DNA from: JAJPJX01 sp964568355
Lineage (GTDB): Bacteria > Acidobacteriota > Terriglobia > Bryobacterales > Bryobacteraceae
Assembly (NCBI GenBank): GCA_964568355.1
Contig: CAZMRK010000476.1
Span: 1-6,051 of the forward strand
Direction of reading: 5' to 3'
Length of the DNA: 6,051 bases
How positions within the stretch are numbered: position 1 is the stretch's first letter; each line of letters starts with the position of its first letter. The position numbers and the translations under genes were made by a program. The notes below the pieces were generated by a model. It was not told the origin of the DNA, did not search any database, and was given only the letters and a program-made list of their open reading frames with translations. Shown in pieces: positions 1-5,853 of the stretch.

Positions 1-233
1 GCGAATCTCCGGCCGGCATCCCGGCCCTGGAGGGAGGCTGGTACGCGACGCTGCAATTGCCGCGGATCCGCCGCGAAGAAGAATGGGCGCTGACGCTGCT
101 GGATGAGGACAACGTGCTCCTGCAGCCCGGCTTCTTTTACGACTTCGAAACCGAGGCCTATCTCGTAGCCAGTCTCCTCACTCGGCCCGCAACCTTCGAA
201 GAAGGCATCCGGCGCCTCTGCAACCGTCTGTAG
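1..233 (+). CDS. C-terminal end of a class I/II PLP-dependent aminotransferase (5' truncated by window edge)
   Basis: Only the last 76 residues are present, read in the frame that starts at base 3 and ends at the TAG at 231-233. Fold-type I aminotransferases transfer an amino group between an amino acid and a 2-oxo acid using pyridoxal phosphate, normally in the cytoplasm. The visible part fits the small C-terminal domain of that family: an EGGWYATLQLP strand (the usual 'GGFYLWLxLP' block), then a helix, then DNVLLQPGFFYDF (the usual 'GVLVxPGxxF' block), then EAYLVASLLT and a final helix FEEGIRRLCNRL. The PLP lysine and most of the active site lie upstream of the window. The strand that usually carries the arginine binding the substrate alpha-carboxylate (R-[IL]-S) has V in that place. 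The domain call is fairly secure; substrate and subfamily cannot be given. It converges on the receptor gene and is probably functionally unrelated to it. Confidence 0.8.
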   Translation, partial: ESPAGIPALEGGWYATLQLPRIRREEEWALTLLDEDNVLLQPGFFYDFETEAYLVASLLTRPATFEEGIRRLCNRL

Positions 234-234
234 C

Positions 235-250
235 GCAAGCTTCAGCTTGC
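235..250. terminator. Small hairpin in the 41-bp convergent gap, weak terminator candidate
   Basis: GCAAGC (235-240) and GCTTGC (245-250) form a perfect 6-bp stem around the tetraloop TTCA. It starts one base after the aminotransferase stop and lies 24 bp beyond the receptor stop, so it could serve both converging transcripts. No run of T follows it on either strand, so it is not a classical Rho-independent terminator. It may only mark or protect 3' ends, or be chance. The rest of the gap (251-274) shows nothing else. Confidence 0.3.
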
Positions 251-274
251 CGCGCCGACTTCAATCGACGTTCT

Positions 275-3200
275 TCAGAAGAAATACCGCAGCGCGAACT
301 GGATCTGCCGCGCCGGCCGCGTGCTGGTGATGCGCCCGTAGGTCGCGCTGCGCATGTTCTTATCCGAATTGGCCCACTGCGTATGGTTCCACGCATTGAA
401 GTAATCGCCGCGGAACTCCAGCATGTGGCCCTCCTTTAGAAATCCCAGCGGGATGCGCTTGGCCGTCGCCAGGTTCCAGTTGTTGATGCCCGGCTCGGTA
501 ATGGCGCCCAGCGTCGAGTTGCCCCAGACGCCAAAGGCCGGATCGACGAAGCAGCCCGTATTGAACCACTGGAGCTGCGTATGGATGCTCGACCCCTGGT
601 TCGGATTGCAGATGCGGTTCGGCTGCGCCAGGCTGGATGCGCCGGAGAGCCCGGTGCCGGTCAGGTCCTGATCGGTCACCGCCTCGGGACTCCCCGTCGA
701 AGCCGTAAAGGTGCCGCTGAGGACCCAGTCGTTGATCACCGGGCGAAGCGCCTTGTGCACCGCCAGCTTGGGCGTCTGGTAGCTGAGCGCGGTGATGAAC
801 CACCAGTAGGGCGTAATCGCCGACGGACCCGCCCAGATATACGGCACGCGGAAGTTGATGTTCCCATGATCCGAGGTGCCGATGCGCGACGAGGCGATGT
901 TCTTGGCGAACGTCAGGTTGCTCTGCAGCGTGAGGCCGTGCCACTGGTTGTTCTTGACGCTGAACGTGCCGGCGTTGTAGCGCGCCCAGCCGATCGGCGC
1001 CCAGGTTCCCAGGATGCCCCACTGCGGATACGGCCGCCGCTGCTGCAACGGCACGCTGGCCACGTCGCCCTGCGGCAGCGCTGCTGCGTTCACGTCGATG
1101 AACTGGAACTGGTGAATCGTGTGCGACCCCACGTAGTCGCCCTCCGCCACCCAGGAGGCCCCCAGCCTGCGCTGCACGCTGAACGACCACTGGTACACCG
1201 CCGGAATCGGATAGTACGGCATGGCGAACCGGAAGCTCGCCGGCGGGTTGGCGTTGGGCTGCGGCGCCACTCCCAACAACCCGGCCGGATATTCGTTGCT
1301 CACCAGCCGCGCCGGCAGCGCCTGCGACGTATCGTTGACCACTTCATAGCGCAGGCTGAAAGGCGCCGCGCCCGACTGAATGTCGTTGAACTGGTTCATG
1401 TTGATATTGCCGTCGAAGTAAATGCCCGCGCCCGCGCGAATCACCGTGGAGGGAGTCAGCGCATAGGTCACGCCCAGCCGGGGCGCGAAGTTCTTGGCGC
1501 CGATCTTGTAAGCCTGCCGCGGTACGCCCGGCGTAGCCGGCGCGCAACTGCCGAAGCACTTGCTCGGATCCAGAAAATCGTTCGGGTTCTGCAAGGCGAA
1601 GGCCGGCTGGCCCGTCTGGAAGTTGAAGCTGAGCGTGGCGTTTCGAGGCACCGTCCAGGGGCTCCAGTATTCGTACCGCAGGCCATAATTCACAGTCAGC
1701 TTGCTGGTCGCGCGCCAGGAGTCCTGCGCGTAAAATCCCAGGTAGGTCTGGTGCCCCACGTAGGGAATCTGCCGCACGATCAGCAGCGTGCTCGAATATC
1801 CGCCCAGCAGGTAATCGGCGAATTCCAGGCCGCCGGTCGGCAGGCCCGCCGCCTGCCGCGCCTGCTCGCACTTGGTATTACCCGGGGGGCATGCCTGCGT
1901 ATAGAAGCGGCTGAAGGAGAACTGTCCTTTGTCGCCGGAAGGGTTGTAGTAGATGAAGCGCTTGTTGATCCCGTCGAATCCGAATTTCAGGCTGTGCCGC
2001 CCCTTCACCCATCCGAAATCGTCCTTCAACTGAATGTTGTTGGAATAAGCATTGAAGATGTAGTTGGTGGCGCTGCCCATGTCGAAGCCGGCCACCGACC
2101 ATTGCGTCCCGCCGGTATAGCTCGACGTGTTCGGCAGCCCGATCTCCTTGGCCCCGTCCGGCAGGCTCAGCGGCCGCGTATAGGCCCAGTTCGGCCGCGT
2201 ATACGAAAGCCCCAGGTCGTTGACCTTGGAAGCGCTCAGGACCTGCGTCCAGTGCAGCACGGCATTCGTAGTAGCCGATGGATTGCCGGTCCCTTGCAGC
2301 GGTTGCAAGCCTCCCGCCAGCGAATCCTGCTTGTTGTAAGTGAAGCGGGCAAAGATGCTGGAATTCGCGCTCCGCAGCCAGTCGCTCCGGCCCGTCACCT
2401 GGTTCTGGTCCAGGGTGGTGCGAACCGAGTTGGTGTACTGCGCCACGCCGTTGATCACGATATTGGGCGAAAGCACGTACTTGTTCAGATAAGCCAGCGT
2501 CACCGGATCGGCGCAGCTCGGCCTCGGCGCGCACATCGAGCTCTGCCCCAGCGGGATCTTGTTGCCGGGAAACGGCCGGCGCAGCCCCGTGGTCGGATCG
2601 ACATCGTAGGGGTTATAGATCACCGGTGTCGGCAGGGACGTCCCGCCCGGCCCGGGCGGATGATACTGCGAAAAGTCGCCGTTGCGCAGGTTGTCGTCCG
2701 GCACCGTGGCGAACAATTGCTGCCGCTGCACTACCCGGAAGCCCTCGTAGTTGGCGAAGAACAGCAGCTTGTTTTTCTTGATCGGCCCGCCGATCGCTCC
2801 GCCGAACTGGTTCTGTGTGTAGGGCTGAATCTTCCGCCCGGCCTGGTTGCTGAAGAACAGGTTGGCGTCCAGGCGGCTGTTGCGGAAATACTCGAACAGT
2901 TCCCCGTGATAGCTGTTCGATCCGCTCTTGGTAATCACGTTCACGGCCGCCACTCCGTTGCCGAACTCCGCGCTCATGTTGGCCGACTCCACGCGCACCT
3001 CCTGCACACTGGCGCGCGCCTGGAGCTGGGTAGCCTGCCCGTAGACCGGGATCTGCACATTGGAGCCGTCGATCGAGATATTGGCTCCCGAGTCGCGATT
3101 ACCCGAAATAAAGGTGCCCGAAGCCTGGAACGTGTTGCCCGCGCTGACGAAGTTCAGCGCCTGGGCCGCAAACGAGACGCCGCTGCCGATATTCTGCGGC

Positions 3201-3676
3201 ACTACGCCCGGCGTCATCTGCAAAAGGTCAAAAAAGTTGCCGCGGCCGAGCGGGATGTTCTGCACCAGCTCCGGCGTTACGTTGCCGGTCACCTCCGCCG
3301 ATGCGGTGTTGATCAGTTCGGCGCCGGCCGCCGACACGGTCACCTGCTCGGTGGTCGCGCCCAGTTCGAGCTGAATGTCGACGTGCGCCGGCTGCGCCGT
3401 TTCCACCGTCCGATTCGTGATCGTAGTTGTCTTGAACCCCGGTGCCGAAACCACGATCGTGTAGGTGCCCGGCGGCAGCGATTGAAAAGAATAGACGCCC
3501 TCCGCGCCAGTGGTAGCCTCGCGGATCGCGCCCGTATTCTGGTTGGTCAGCTTGACCGACGCCCCGGCGAACACGGCGCCCTGTGGATCCGAAACCGTAC
3601 CTGTAATCGAGGTGGTAGTCTCCACCTGCGCAAAAACAGCTATCACACTAACAAAAAAAACGAAAAATCTTCCCAT
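275..3676 (-). CDS. Oar-like TonB-dependent outer-membrane receptor with N-terminal carboxypeptidase-regulatory-like domain
   Basis: A complete protein of 1133 residues. Such receptors bind a ligand outside the cell and pull it through a 22-strand outer-membrane barrel using TonB-ExbBD energy; the ligand here is unknown. Order: signal peptide 1-16 (GRFFVFFVSVIAVFA, cleavage before Q17); CarboxypepD_reg-like beta-sandwich about 22-105 (ITGTVSDPQGA, then EGVYSFQSLPPGTYTI, then VSAPGF); plug about 110-250 (NIPLGRGNFFDLLQMTPGV, SIDGSNVQ, then VNVITKSGSNSYHGELFEYF); barrel to the end with the Oar-type block NQFGGAIGGPIKKNKLLFFANYEGFR near 289-314; final FALRYFF ending in Phe, the usual assembly signal. 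I see no clear TonB box. All eight cysteines fall in four close pairs (382/388, 596/603, 707/711, 1023/1042), probably loop disulfides. The ATG at 3676 is preferred over an in-frame TTG at 3745, because it puts the signal peptide at the N-terminus and has a Shine-Dalgarno match 8 nt upstream. It lies 88 bp after the enolase-like gene on the same strand, so co-transcription is likely. The family is clear; the function beyond uptake or adhesion is not. Confidence 0.93.
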   Translation of the reverse strand: MGRFFVFFVSVIAVFAQVETTTSITGTVSDPQGAVFAGASVKLTNQNTGAIREATTGAEGVYSFQSLPPGTYTIVVSAPGFKTTTITNRTVETAQPAHVDIQLELGATTEQVTVSAAGAELINTASAEVTGNVTPELVQNIPLGRGNFFDLLQMTPGVVPQNIGSGVSFAAQALNFVSAGNTFQASGTFISGNRDSGANISIDGSNVQIPVYGQATQLQARASVQEVRVESANMSAEFGNGVAAVNVITKSGSNSYHGELFEYFRNSRLDANLFFSNQAGRKIQPYTQNQFGGAIGGPIKKNKLLFFANYEGFRVVQRQQLFATVPDDNLRNGDFSQYHPPGPGGTSLPTPVIYNPYDVDPTTGLRRPFPGNKIPLGQSSMCAPRPSCADPVTLAYLNKYVLSPNIVINGVAQYTNSVRTTLDQNQVTGRSDWLRSANSSIFARFTYNKQDSLAGGLQPLQGTGNPSATTNAVLHWTQVLSASKVNDLGLSYTRPNWAYTRPLSLPDGAKEIGLPNTSSYTGGTQWSVAGFDMGSATNYIFNAYSNNIQLKDDFGWVKGRHSLKFGFDGINKRFIYYNPSGDKGQFSFSRFYTQACPPGNTKCEQARQAAGLPTGGLEFADYLLGGYSSTLLIVRQIPYVGHQTYLGFYAQDSWRATSKLTVNYGLRYEYWSPWTVPRNATLSFNFQTGQPAFALQNPNDFLDPSKCFGSCAPATPGVPRQAYKIGAKNFAPRLGVTYALTPSTVIRAGAGIYFDGNINMNQFNDIQSGAAPFSLRYEVVNDTSQALPARLVSNEYPAGLLGVAPQPNANPPASFRFAMPYYPIPAVYQWSFSVQRRLGASWVAEGDYVGSHTIHQFQFIDVNAAALPQGDVASVPLQQRRPYPQWGILGTWAPIGWARYNAGTFSVKNNQWHGLTLQSNLTFAKNIASSRIGTSDHGNINFRVPYIWAGPSAITPYWWFITALSYQTPKLAVHKALRPVINDWVLSGTFTASTGSPEAVTDQDLTGTGLSGASSLAQPNRICNPNQGSSIHTQLQWFNTGCFVDPAFGVWGNSTLGAITEPGINNWNLATAKRIPLGFLKEGHMLEFRGDYFNAWNHTQWANSDKNMRSATYGRITSTRPARQIQFALRYFF

Positions 3677-3730
3677 TCCTGGCACCCCCTCGGAAGCGTC
3701 CGCATACCGGGCTGACGCTGTGGAATGGGA
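3671..3730 (-). promoter_or_regulatory. Nested inverted repeat in the receptor leader enclosing the start codon; candidate attenuator or translational switch
   Basis: On the minus-strand transcript, TCCCATTCC (3730-3722) is a perfect 9-base reverse complement of GGAATGGGA (3679-3671), and the second arm contains the receptor's ATG (3676-3674). Inside the 42-nt loop a second stem can form: AGCGTC (3719-3714) with GACGCT (3700-3695), loop 13 nt. After the outer stem come three bases, then T5 (3667-3663), CG, and T8 (3660-3653). A stem followed by T tracts resembles an intrinsic terminator or attenuator, while pairing of the ATG would block initiation. The T tracts also encode Phe in the signal peptide, so they have a separate explanation. 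No known riboswitch or leader peptide is recognised. The repeats are directly visible; function is inference. Confidence 0.4.
3685..3691 (-). promoter_or_regulatory. Ribosome binding site of the receptor gene
   Basis: Read on the minus strand, GAGGGGG ends 8 nt before the ATG at 3676, with an extra AGGA touching the start codon. This site decides the start: the upstream in-frame TTG at 3745 would add 23 non-signal-like residues before the hydrophobic segment. The site sits inside the single-stranded part of the proposed leader fold, between the inner stem and the start-codon stem. Confidence 0.6.
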
Positions 3731-3733
3731 TAG

Positions 3734-3739
3734 AGTATA
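3734..3739 (-). promoter_or_regulatory. Possible -10 box of an internal receptor promoter (weak)
   Basis: TATACT on the minus strand matches the sigma-70 -10 consensus at 5 of 6 positions and lies 57 nt before the receptor ATG. At 17-bp spacing the -35 position reads GGCGTA, which is poor, and I found no better box at 16-18 bp. If used, transcription would begin within the upstream arm of the leader inverted repeat and would shorten that arm, so internal and read-through transcripts would fold differently. Confidence 0.2.
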
Positions 3740-3764
3740 TCGCAACTCGGTGCAATTACGCCGT

Positions 3765-4931
3765 TCAGGCTCTCACCTGATACCGGCCTATCGCATCCTC
3801 GTCCAGTTCCACCCCCAGCCCGGGGCGGTCCGGTACGATCGCATAGCTGTCCCGGATCTCGATCGGATGGACGATCAGGTCATCCACGCGCTGGTAACTC
3901 AGGATATCGCTGGGCAGCGTGCAATTCGGCGCCGCCGCGCAGGAGTGCAGCATCGCCGCGTCCAGGATCCCCAGTTCGTGGCCCGAGCCGTGCCAGACCG
4001 CCATGCCCGCCGCGCCGGCCAGATAGCAGTTCGCCACGAAGCTGGCCATGCTGGGCGAAGGCCCCGTATTGAAGAGTGCGCAGGCATTCTCGCGAATCGC
4101 CGCGATCATCTGCCTCGGATTCCCCAGGTGCAGCGCCAGCGGCGTCTTCAACTGCGCGCGCAGCTCCCGGTAGCCGGCCATGTCGCTCTTGGTGATAGGG
4201 TCTTCGATCACCAGCAGGTTGCCGGCGGCGTCCAGCCCCTTGCCGATCGGCAGAAACTCCGCCGCGGTGTGGTGGTGCGCGTTGAAATCCACGGTGATCT
4301 TCAGTTCGGGCGCCACCGCCGCAATCGCCTCCACGGTTTTCACCACCGGATCGCCCGGCCGCCCCTTGATCTTGATCCCCCGAAAGTGCCCCGCCACGGC
4401 TCGCTCGGCCACTCTCCGGATATCGGTCGGATTCTTGCGCCCACACCAGTAGTTCACCAGCACCTTGCGCTGCGCCAGGCCGCCCAGCAGACGATAGACC
4501 GGCCACCCCAGCGCCTTACCCACGGCATCGTACAGCGCCATCTCAAAACCCGCATAGCTGCCCCCGTCCGGCAGCTCCAGGCGCGCCAGGTTCAGCTCGA
4601 ACGCGTTTTTCCCGGTCACCGCCTCCACGTTGCGCCGCACGTTCGCTTCTTTCAGATCGCGAGCCGTCTCGCCGATGCCCACGATCCCCGAATCGGTGTG
4701 CAGCTTGAGAATAAACTTCGGCAGCGAGGGAAATTGGCTCAGGGAATCCGGGCTGAACTCCGGACTGTTGATGATATCCGGCTGCATCGGCACCACCACC
4801 CGGAACAGCTCTACCCTGGTGATCTTGAGGCGCTCCCGGGCCCCCGCAGCATTCGCGGGCAGAGTCGCCAAACCCGCCGTGCCCGCCGCCAGCGCCAGCG
4901 CCTTGCGGCGCGAGACCCCACGATCGCTCAT
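3765..4931 (-). CDS. Tat-exported enolase-superfamily protein, mandelate racemase/muconate lactonizing enzyme-like
   Basis: 388 residues, the usual size plus a leader. Members abstract a proton alpha to a carboxylate using Mg2+ and act as racemases, epimerases, dehydratases or cycloisomerases. The Tat signal is SRRKALALAAG (residues 7-17), with likely cleavage near ANA/A at 28, so the protein should act in the periplasm. The N-terminal capping domain (about 33-150) has GIVGIGET and a MALYDAVGKALGWPVYRLLGG block. The TIM barrel carries the KxK base motif (K187, K189, in GIKIKG), metal ligand D215 (VDFN) and metal ligand E243 (VIEDP). The third acidic ligand is missing: the segment TPLALHLGNPRQM (263-275) offers only H268 or N271. 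The Asp of the racemase His-Asp dyad is also absent, as no Asp occurs between 251 and 323. His-rich HGSGHELG (314-321) fills the C-terminal catalytic strand. The start is fixed by the Tat signal and a perfect AGGAGG 6 nt upstream. It is the first gene of a likely two-gene unit with the receptor. The fold is well supported; reaction and substrate are unknown. Confidence 0.88.
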   Translation of the reverse strand: MSDRGVSRRKALALAAGTAGLATLPANAAGARERLKITRVELFRVVVPMQPDIINSPEFSPDSLSQFPSLPKFILKLHTDSGIVGIGETARDLKEANVRRNVEAVTGKNAFELNLARLELPDGGSYAGFEMALYDAVGKALGWPVYRLLGGLAQRKVLVNYWCGRKNPTDIRRVAERAVAGHFRGIKIKGRPGDPVVKTVEAIAAVAPELKITVDFNAHHHTAAEFLPIGKGLDAAGNLLVIEDPITKSDMAGYRELRAQLKTPLALHLGNPRQMIAAIRENACALFNTGPSPSMASFVANCYLAGAAGMAVWHGSGHELGILDAAMLHSCAAAPNCTLPSDILSYQRVDDLIVHPIEIRDSYAIVPDRPGLGVELDEDAIGRYQVRA

Positions 4932-4937
4932 CGCTTT

Positions 4938-4943
4938 CCTCCT
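4938..4943 (-). promoter_or_regulatory. Consensus ribosome binding site of the enolase-like gene
   Basis: AGGAGG on the minus strand lies 6 nt before the ATG at 4931. It is a full Shine-Dalgarno match at good spacing and fixes the start, in contrast to the weak signal of the divergent creatininase gene. Confidence 0.85.
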
Positions 4944-4952
4944 GAGCCTGAA

Positions 4953-4981
4953 ACTATTCCATAGCGCACCCCGCCTGTCAA
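4953..4981 (-). promoter_or_regulatory. Sigma-70-type promoter of the enolase-like/receptor unit
   Basis: Read on the minus strand: a perfect -35 TTGACA (4981-4976), a 17-bp spacer, and -10 AATAGT (4958-4953, 4 of 6 consensus) preceded by TGG, which supplies the extended -10 TGn. Transcription would start near 4946 and give a leader of about 15 nt that holds the AGGAGG site. The -35 box lies 2 bp from the -10 box of the opposite promoter, so the two polymerases should compete for this stretch. No operator palindrome is obvious. Confidence 0.6.
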
Positions 4982-4983
4982 TT

Positions 4984-4989
4984 TATAAT
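4984..4989 (+). promoter_or_regulatory. Perfect -10 box of the creatininase unit, placed for a leaderless transcript
   Basis: TATAAT on the plus strand ends 7 nt before the ATG at 4997. The expected transcription start (about 4996-4997) therefore falls on the start codon. Only GGGACG stands before the ATG, which is no more than a weak Shine-Dalgarno. The -35 position at 17-bp spacing (4961-4966, ATAGCG) does not match consensus, so an activator or another sigma factor may be needed. Confidence 0.5.
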
Positions 4990-4996
4990 CGGGACG

Positions 4997-5851
4997 ATGC
5001 CAACCCCGAAACCTCGCCGCGCTTTCTTTCGATCCGTCGCCGCCGGCTCCCTGGCCGCCCTGGCGGGAAGCAATTCCTTCGCCGATATCGCGCCCGCCGG
5101 CGACGCTTACATCAACCCCCGCAAAGTTCTGCTCTGGGAGAGCACTCGCAAGGAATTCCGCGAGGCGCTTGAAGGCAGTTCGCTCAAGGCCATGATCGTC
5201 CCCACCGCCAGCACCGAGCAGCACAACGAACACCTGGCCATGATCAACGACACTGCCAGCGTTACCCTGGTCGCCCAGCAGGCCGCGCTGCGCCTCTATC
5301 CGCAGGTAATGGTAACCACTCCGGTCGCAATCGGTATCTCGCCGCATTGGATGGACCGCAAAGGCACCCTCTCCCTGCGCAAAGAAACCTTCCTGGCCGT
5401 GGTCTACGACATTTGCGAAAGCCTCCAGGTCCACGGCGTCAAAACCATCCTCGTGCTCAACGGCCACGGCGGCAACGTCGCCCCGCTGCGCCAGAACGTC
5501 CCCGAGTTCGCCAAAAAGCTCGGCATCCGCATCGAAACCAATTCCTACTGGGACGCCTACACCCCCGAGATCATCAAGAAGTACATGCAGAGCAACAAGG
5601 CGCCAGGCCACGCCGCGGAATTCGAGACCTCTTTCGCCATGGCCGCCTTTCCCGAGCGCATCCACTGGGAAGGCGTTGATTACGAGAAGGCCAAGCCCTT
5701 CCTGCACATCAAAGACCCCAAGTCCGCCGCCCAGGAAGAGCAGTTCGCGCGCGAGGCCAAGCTCGCCACCACAGCCAAGGGCGAGGCCATGATCCGCATC
5801 GCCGTCGATTGGACCGCCGAGCGGCTGCGCAAAATGATCCGGGAATCCTGA
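4997..5851 (+). CDS. Tat-exported creatininase-family metal-dependent amidohydrolase
   Basis: 284 residues. The family (creatinine amidohydrolase, the FAPy deformylase ArfB, and mycofactocin MftE) uses two metal ions to cleave amide bonds, often in cyclic or formamide-like compounds. The Tat signal is RRAFFRSVAAGSLAALAG from residue 7, with probable cleavage after SFA at 29, so the mature enzyme should be periplasmic, unlike the cytoplasmic members best known. Family motifs in order: PTASTEQHNEHLAMIND (69-85) with metal ligands E74, H76 and D85; GISPHWMDRKGTLSL (113-127); LNGHGGN (154-160) with ligand H157; GHAAEFETS (204-212) with E208. The metal-binding Glu of Pseudomonas creatininase (HYE) is replaced by Gly in HGG, as in ArfB-like members, so creatinine itself is an unlikely substrate. 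No in-frame start lies just upstream, and the ATG follows a TATAAT box directly. It forms a unit with the downstream BNR gene and faces away from the enolase-like gene. The family is sure; the substrate is unknown. Confidence 0.92.
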   Translation: MPTPKPRRAFFRSVAAGSLAALAGSNSFADIAPAGDAYINPRKVLLWESTRKEFREALEGSSLKAMIVPTASTEQHNEHLAMINDTASVTLVAQQAALRLYPQVMVTTPVAIGISPHWMDRKGTLSLRKETFLAVVYDICESLQVHGVKTILVLNGHGGNVAPLRQNVPEFAKKLGIRIETNSYWDAYTPEIIKKYMQSNKAPGHAAEFETSFAMAAFPERIHWEGVDYEKAKPFLHIKDPKSAAQEEQFAREAKLATTAKGEAMIRIAVDWTAERLRKMIRES

Positions 5852-5853
5852 CC

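Noticed and set aside
1344..2534. Alternative minus-strand frames inside the receptor gene (1344-1871 and 1878-2534)
   Set aside because: They are out of frame with the continuous receptor reading frame, which is intact with no frameshift, and their products show Arg/Gly/Ala-rich shadow composition.
581..3715. A 1044-codon open frame on the plus strand, antisense to the receptor
   Set aside because: Its product is Arg/His/Gln/Val-rich with no domain, signal peptide or repeat I can recognise, as expected from the antisense frame of a GC-rich gene. The minus-strand frame has clear receptor motifs throughout.
3677..3745. N-terminal extension of the receptor from a TTG at 3745
   Set aside because: The extra 23 residues are polar and would bury the signal peptide; the ATG at 3676 has a Shine-Dalgarno and a normal signal sequence directly after it.
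3510..4964. A 484-codon plus-strand frame across the leader and the enolase-like gene
   Set aside because: It runs antisense to two well-supported genes, is Arg/His/Gln-rich and lacks any recognisable motif.
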